From Candidatus Methylomicrobium oryzae (GTDB taxonomy: Bacteria; Pseudomonadota; Gammaproteobacteria; Methylococcales; Methylomonadaceae): a DNA stretch of 64,000 bases. Of the stretch, positions 58,911-64,000 are shown piece after piece (the stretch's first letter is position 1; each line of letters begins with the position of its first letter). The notes under the pieces were generated by a model that was given only the letters and a program-made list of their open reading frames with translations, was not told where the DNA came from and did no database searches. The translations under genes were made by a program, and so were the position numbers. The stretch lies in NCBI RefSeq assembly GCF_016745425.1, contig NZ_JAERVK010000022.1, forward strand, positions 1-64,000. The letters are read 5' to 3'.

Positions 58911-60187
58911 TGCCACCGCTACTCGCCCTGGTCGATTGCAACAATTTTTACGTCTCCTGCGAGCGCGTATTCCGGCCGGATCTGATCGGCAAGCCGGTCG
59001 CCGTGCTCAGCAACAATGACGGCTGCATCGTCGCCCGCAGCCAGGAAGTGAAGGACTTGGGCATCAAGATGGGCATGCCGGTGTTTCAGGTGCAAGCCCT
59101 GATCCATCGGCATAAGATTCAGCTGTTCTCGTCCAATTACACGCTCTACGCCGATATGTCTTCCCGCGTGATGTCGATCCTGGAGGAGTTTACTCCCAGC
59201 CTGGAAGTGTATTCGATCGACGAGGCCTTCCTGGACCTGACCGGCGTATGCGATCAAGACCCGATCGAATACGGCCAGCGGATCAAAAAAGCCGTATTGC
59301 GCTCCACCGGCATCCAGGTCTGCGTCGGCATGGGGCCGACCAAAACCTTGGCGAAACTGGCGAATTTCGCGACCAAGCGCTGGCAGCAAACCGGCGGCGT
59401 GCTCGATCTGTCGGACCCGATACGCCGGGAAAAGCTAATGCGGATCGTGCCGGTCGGCGAGGTTTGGGGCATCGGCTCGCGAATCGCCGCCCGCTTGAAT
59501 CAACTCGGCATCGTGACCGTCTGGGACCTGGCTAGCCAGCCGGTAGATCGGATTCGGAAACAGTTCAATGTCGTTGTCGCCCGCACCGTGATGGAATTGA
59601 ACGGCATTCCCTGCCTGGAGCTGGAAGAGATCGCGCCGGACAAGCAGCAGATCGTCTGCTCGCGCAGCTTCAGCCGCCGACTGACCGAGTATTGGGAACT
59701 GTCCGAGGCCTTGGCCGAATTTGGCAGCCGGGCCGCGGAAAAACTGCGCTTCCAGAGCTCGGTCGCCGGCCATATCAGCGTGTTTATCCGCACCAACCCC
59801 TTCAATCCGGCCGAGCCGCTATACCAGCGGGCGGCCGGCATCACCTTGCCGTTTGCGACGCAGGACACCCGCGTGATCGTCGGCACCGCCAACCGCCTTC
59901 TGAAGGAGCTGTTCCGGGAAGGTTACCGTTACCAAAAATGCGGCGTGCAGCTGAGCCGGATCCAGCCCGCATCTCTTCCCGATCAGATGGATCTATTTGA
60001 TTCGGCGGCATTCGCACAAGGCGAAAGCGAAAAACTCATGCAAGCCGTGGATCGGATCAACCGGCGGTTTCCGAAGGGCATCGTCGTAGCGGCGGCCGGT
60101 TCTGATAAAAGTTGGAAGCCGAAGGCCGAGCGGGTTTCCAATCGCTATACGACGGACTGGCGGGAGCTGGTTAATGCGAAGTGCTGA
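58910..60187 (+). CDS. umuC: UmuC-like Y-family DNA polymerase
   Basis: 425 residues, normal length. The palm motifs are intact: LVDCNNFYVSCERVFRPD, YSIDEAFLDL with the two catalytic acids, and GPTKTLAKLANFATK. The C-terminal little-finger/beta-clamp region follows (IRTNPFNPAEPLYQRAAGIT). Polymerase V performs translesion synthesis. Plasmid umuDC genes protect against UV and raise mutation rates. Confidence 0.93.
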   Translation: MPPLLALVDCNNFYVSCERVFRPDLIGKPVAVLSNNDGCIVARSQEVKDLGIKMGMPVFQVQALIHRHKIQLFSSNYTLYADMSSRVMSILEEFTPSLEVYSIDEAFLDLTGVCDQDPIEYGQRIKKAVLRSTGIQVCVGMGPTKTLAKLANFATKRWQQTGGVLDLSDPIRREKLMRIVPVGEVWGIGSRIAARLNQLGIVTVWDLASQPVDRIRKQFNVVVARTVMELNGIPCLELEEIAPDKQQIVCSRSFSRRLTEYWELSEALAEFGSRAAEKLRFQSSVAGHISVFIRTNPFNPAEPLYQRAAGITLPFATQDTRVIVGTANRLLKELFREGYRYQKCGVQLSRIQPASLPDQMDLFDSAAFAQGESEKLMQAVDRINRRFPKGIVVAAAGSDKSWKPKAERVSNRYTTDWRELVNAKC

Positions 60188-60259
60188 TTCTCACCAGCAA
60201 TCTTGAATGCATTAGGAGACCGTTCGTGCGCTATTTTTAAAACCGTGCGATGAACCGAA

Positions 60260-60733
60260 TCAAGCCGTTTCTTTGCCCCTGGCGCTCGCCACATCCGATA
60301 GCGCCGCTTCGTCTTCGTCCGCAATCTGCCATTCCTCTTGCATCAGTTGGCCGTCGCAATTCGGGCAAACCACGCAAAGATACTCGTCATTATGCACTTC
60401 CAAGTGGGTGAGCCATGGTTTTGTGACTTTTGTTGCCTCCATCAGGACGTAAGCCACATGGGGAGCGGTCATGTCGACCGGCCCGTTGCATTTAGCGCAC
60501 GTTCCGACAGGGTTCGTGGTCGGCGGCAATATGCTTAAGCCCAGCGAATCCATGACTTCGGGAACGCTGACGTCGGCGCAGCCTACGCTGCAAAAATGCT
60601 TGAGGCTGTCAGAATAAAGCGCCTGAGCTTGAACAAGCTCTCCCTCATTCGAATAACAAAAAACTTGAACATTCCGGTCCAGGTAAACCCGGCGGTCGGA
60701 AAGTTCGTTTTGGCAGTGGTCACATTGATTCAT
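60260..60733 (-). CDS. zinc-finger-like hypothetical protein
   Basis: 157 residues with several CxxC pairs: CDHCQNEL at the start, HFCSVGC, GTCAKCNGP and CVVCPNCDG. This suggests two or more zinc sites. The middle is helix/beta mixed with a hydrophobic VAYVLMEATKV. No enzyme motif. It is leftward between two rightward genes and may be a single transcript. Confidence 0.6.
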   Translation of the reverse strand: MNQCDHCQNELSDRRVYLDRNVQVFCYSNEGELVQAQALYSDSLKHFCSVGCADVSVPEVMDSLGLSILPPTTNPVGTCAKCNGPVDMTAPHVAYVLMEATKVTKPWLTHLEVHNDEYLCVVCPNCDGQLMQEEWQIADEDEAALSDVASARGKETA

Positions 60734-60753
60734 GTTCTGCGTCCGATTGATTC

Positions 60754-61578
60754 ATGAGCTATCATACGGTCAAAGAGGCAAAGGTGCCTAGCTTTAAAAA
60801 AGCAGGGATTGCCGAAAAGAACGCGATCAATGAAAGAACCGGGGATATAACCGCATTGGCGGGAGTGGATGCTCCGTTGCTTTTACTGTCTCGGTTCGTA
60901 AACCAAATTTTATGGCCGATAATGAGAAGAACAGACCTGCAGCTCGATGATTTCACCTCTTTGAATGACTACATGCTCTGCGAAGGCGGCGCCGTCCGCA
61001 TCGCCGAGAAAGACGGGAGGTTCTATGTGATTACCGATGAAGGCGGGATGGACGTTTTTCTTGCCGAAGAGGATCTGGCCGATCTGCCTTTATTTACGGT
61101 TCTTGAGTTTGACACGGAGCGAGAGCGTAGCGAATATTTAGTAAAGCGGTTTGGGTCCAGGGAGGACGCGCAGAATTATGAGAGTAACGAGCTTCTCCAG
61201 CTTAAAACCATGGGCTTCCGCAAAATCGGCCAATGGCGGCTTGAGAAAGACGGCCTTGGCGCCTCCCTATCCCATCATTACGAATCGGCCAACATCCTCT
61301 TCGCCTTTGTCTGTGACGGATCGCTCGTCTATCTCGGCAAGACGGATTTGCCTTTGGAAAAGCTCTTTTGGAACCTGAAATATGAAAACTCAGAACTGAG
61401 CAAATTAATTCACGAAGCCCTTCAGGTTCGTAAAACCGTAGAAATCCATTCGCTCCCCGATAACGGCTTGCTCTACTTCGGCGGATTCCAGCTGAATCTG
61501 GCGGACGGTTTATATGATTCGATGATTTCAGAGCTCAGACCCTCATGGAACCGAGCGGTTATCATGGCTCCAAGCTAA
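60754..61578 (+). CDS. hypothetical protein with GIY-YIG-like C-terminus
   Basis: 274 residues. Residues 180-270 read ANILFAFVCDGSLVYLGKTD, then PLEKLFWNLKYENSELSKLI and SLPDNGLLYFGGFQLNLADG, ending ISELRPSWNRA. That resembles the GIY-YIG-type nuclease fold of R-M accessory proteins (LVY.GKT; LPDNGLL..GGF.LNLA.GLEDS). The N-terminal half is unassigned. Divergent from the zinc-finger-like gene with only 20 bp between. Confidence 0.55.
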   Translation: MSYHTVKEAKVPSFKKAGIAEKNAINERTGDITALAGVDAPLLLLSRFVNQILWPIMRRTDLQLDDFTSLNDYMLCEGGAVRIAEKDGRFYVITDEGGMDVFLAEEDLADLPLFTVLEFDTERERSEYLVKRFGSREDAQNYESNELLQLKTMGFRKIGQWRLEKDGLGASLSHHYESANILFAFVCDGSLVYLGKTDLPLEKLFWNLKYENSELSKLIHEALQVRKTVEIHSLPDNGLLYFGGFQLNLADGLYDSMISELRPSWNRAVIMAPS

Positions 61579-61626
61579 ATCGTCTTAAACGTGGCTACCC
61601 ACTTCCGCGTTCTATTCGACAAGCAT

Positions 61627-61902
61627 TCAGCGTTTCGCATGCCTCGATAGCTCATCCAGCCGCATCAGCAAAGCCAGCAGTACTCGCGGAGCGCCTCTGT
61701 ACCCTTCATAGCCTTCCTGCTGCCAGACCGATACCATGGCTTCCATGGCCCTGTAGGCCGGGCTGTCCCCATCGAAGAGCACTTCCTCAAGCGCCGCTAC
61801 ATCCAGTCTGAATTCCCGCTGACCATTTTCGCGGAGCTGGTAATAATCGTCCAAGGCGTCCGTCCAATACGGGTCATCTGACCAATGTTTAATGTCTTCC
61901 AT
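61627..61902 (-). CDS. hypothetical 91-aa protein
   Basis: Acidic and helical: MEDIKHWSDDPYWTDALDDY at the start, LLALLMRLDELSRHAKR at the end. No domain recognised. It is downstream of the split-barrel gene on the same strand. A good start follows CGAAG upstream rather than a classic ribosome binding site. Confidence 0.5.
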   Translation of the reverse strand: MEDIKHWSDDPYWTDALDDYYQLRENGQREFRLDVAALEEVLFDGDSPAYRAMEAMVSVWQQEGYEGYRGAPRVLLALLMRLDELSRHAKR

Positions 61903-61988
61903 CTTCGATCCCCTCAGTCATAAGTATTCTTGTCACCCAATCGGGCGCTCGGCGCTGTCATCAGCCCGCCCAAGGGCAATTATTTACT

Positions 61989-62378
61989 TCAGCCCAGCAA
62001 AGGGATGCAGTCCGAACCGCAGCCTCGCGCCGCGGAGGCCGACGATGTGCCGGGCCGATGCAGGACGCCCCGCGTGGGCGTGACGAGGATTCGGGCATCG
62101 GGGCCGCTGCCGATCACGCCGCCATCGCCATCGACAATCAAACTGTAACCCCCGGCCTCGGTTGGAGGCCACAGCAGGCTGAGCAACGGGCGGGCGGCGA
62201 CGTTGGCGGTGCTACGCGTGCCGGTGCTTATTAGAATGCGGTCTCCCTGCCATTCGATCGACACGGCCACCGCATGGGGCCGGCCGTCGTCGCCCGTGGT
62301 CAACAGGTAAGGGTGGATGCCGAACCGCGCGCTTTCTTCGCGCAGTTGATCCATGGGAAGCGCCTCGCTCATACGCAT
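61989..62378 (-). CDS. flavin split-barrel (PNPOx-like) protein
   Basis: 129 residues. PYLLTTGDDGRPHAVAVSIE and GDRILISTGTRSTANVAARP are the beta strands and the FMN-phosphate region of the pyridoxamine-5'-phosphate oxidase-like fold. DARILVTPTRGVLHRP follows. The final 20 residues (SSASAARGCGSDCIPLLG) depart from the family, possibly from a late frameshift. Small members bind FMN, F420 or haem; the reaction is unknown. Confidence 0.7.
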   Translation of the reverse strand: MRMSEALPMDQLREESARFGIHPYLLTTGDDGRPHAVAVSIEWQGDRILISTGTRSTANVAARPLLSLLWPPTEAGGYSLIVDGDGGVIGSGPDARILVTPTRGVLHRPGTSSASAARGCGSDCIPLLG

Positions 62379-62468
62379 ACCTCAACTCATTGGCTTTGAA
62401 AACCTGGAATATCCGTCATTATCCCTGTTTCAGGGCCTGCGAGTGAAGTTTATCGCCTTGATAAACCA

Positions 62469-64000
<1,532 letters not shown>

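Overview
The window looks like part of a large plasmid, or a plasmid-derived integrative element, of a gammaproteobacterium. The evidence is an iteron-type replication origin with a Rep_3 initiator, KfrA, a small ParA with a partner gene, umuDC, a RecD2-like helicase, several toxin-antitoxin modules, two tyrosine recombinases and a serine resolvase. I see no rRNA, tRNA or ribosomal-protein gene. The genus cannot be fixed from the sequence; an environmental, metal-exposed host is an inference.

Layout. 0-2 kb: MazE/VapC-type toxin-antitoxin end, short unknown genes and a local duplication carrying a fragment of rep. 2-4.4 kb: AT-rich gene for a TIR-like/P-loop ATPase (candidate defence protein). 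4.6-7.5 kb: rep, oriV and kfrA. 7.6-12.1 kb: secreted nuclease, a second replication-like protein, an XRE regulator, a Gp157/annealing-protein-like pair and small plasmid genes. 12.3-13.4 kb: SLOG-type gene plus an upstream ORF in a tract almost without T on the + strand. 13.5-20.1 kb: three related intergenic arrays of GGA-loop hairpins that match the CsrA-binding consensus, with a retropepsin-like protease, a lipoprotein, a ChaN-like protein and a ParA gene cluster whose intergenic gaps carry related palindromes. 20.1-22.8 kb: cold-shock/Excalibur fusion, small genes and a XerC/D-like recombinase.

22.8-38.4 kb is a metal-resistance region. It holds a chromate operon (chrB, chrA, a DUF1259 protein, a second ChrB-like domain, an MFS transporter) between near-identical 23-bp repeats, then decayed TauE/SafE sequence, a CusCBA-type efflux operon, a FadL/TodX porin and a YeeE/YedE pair. 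38.5-58 kb is an accessory island: serine resolvase, WGR protein, YhcG-type nuclease, DUF4365 protein, HEPN-like protein, a complete type I R-M system (hsdM, hsdS, hsdR) interrupted by a frameshifted DUF429 gene and a UPF0175/DUF3368 toxin-antitoxin pair, a YgjP-like metallopeptidase, an AT-rich FRG / SIR2 / GIY-YIG group, and a tyrosine recombinase joined to an RHH/PIN pair with an 8-bp tandem repeat in front. 58.4-64 kb returns to plasmid backbone: umuD, umuC, small unknown genes, a flavin split-barrel protein and a RecD2-like helicase cut by the window edge.

The most unusual signals are (i) the three hairpin arrays, which could be plasmid-borne CsrA-titrating RNAs; (ii) the T-free tract (188 nt without one T) with its A-avoiding ORFs; (iii) the set of palindromes around parA; (iv) the FRG-SIR2-GIY-YIG group and the TIR-like ATPase as candidate defence systems.
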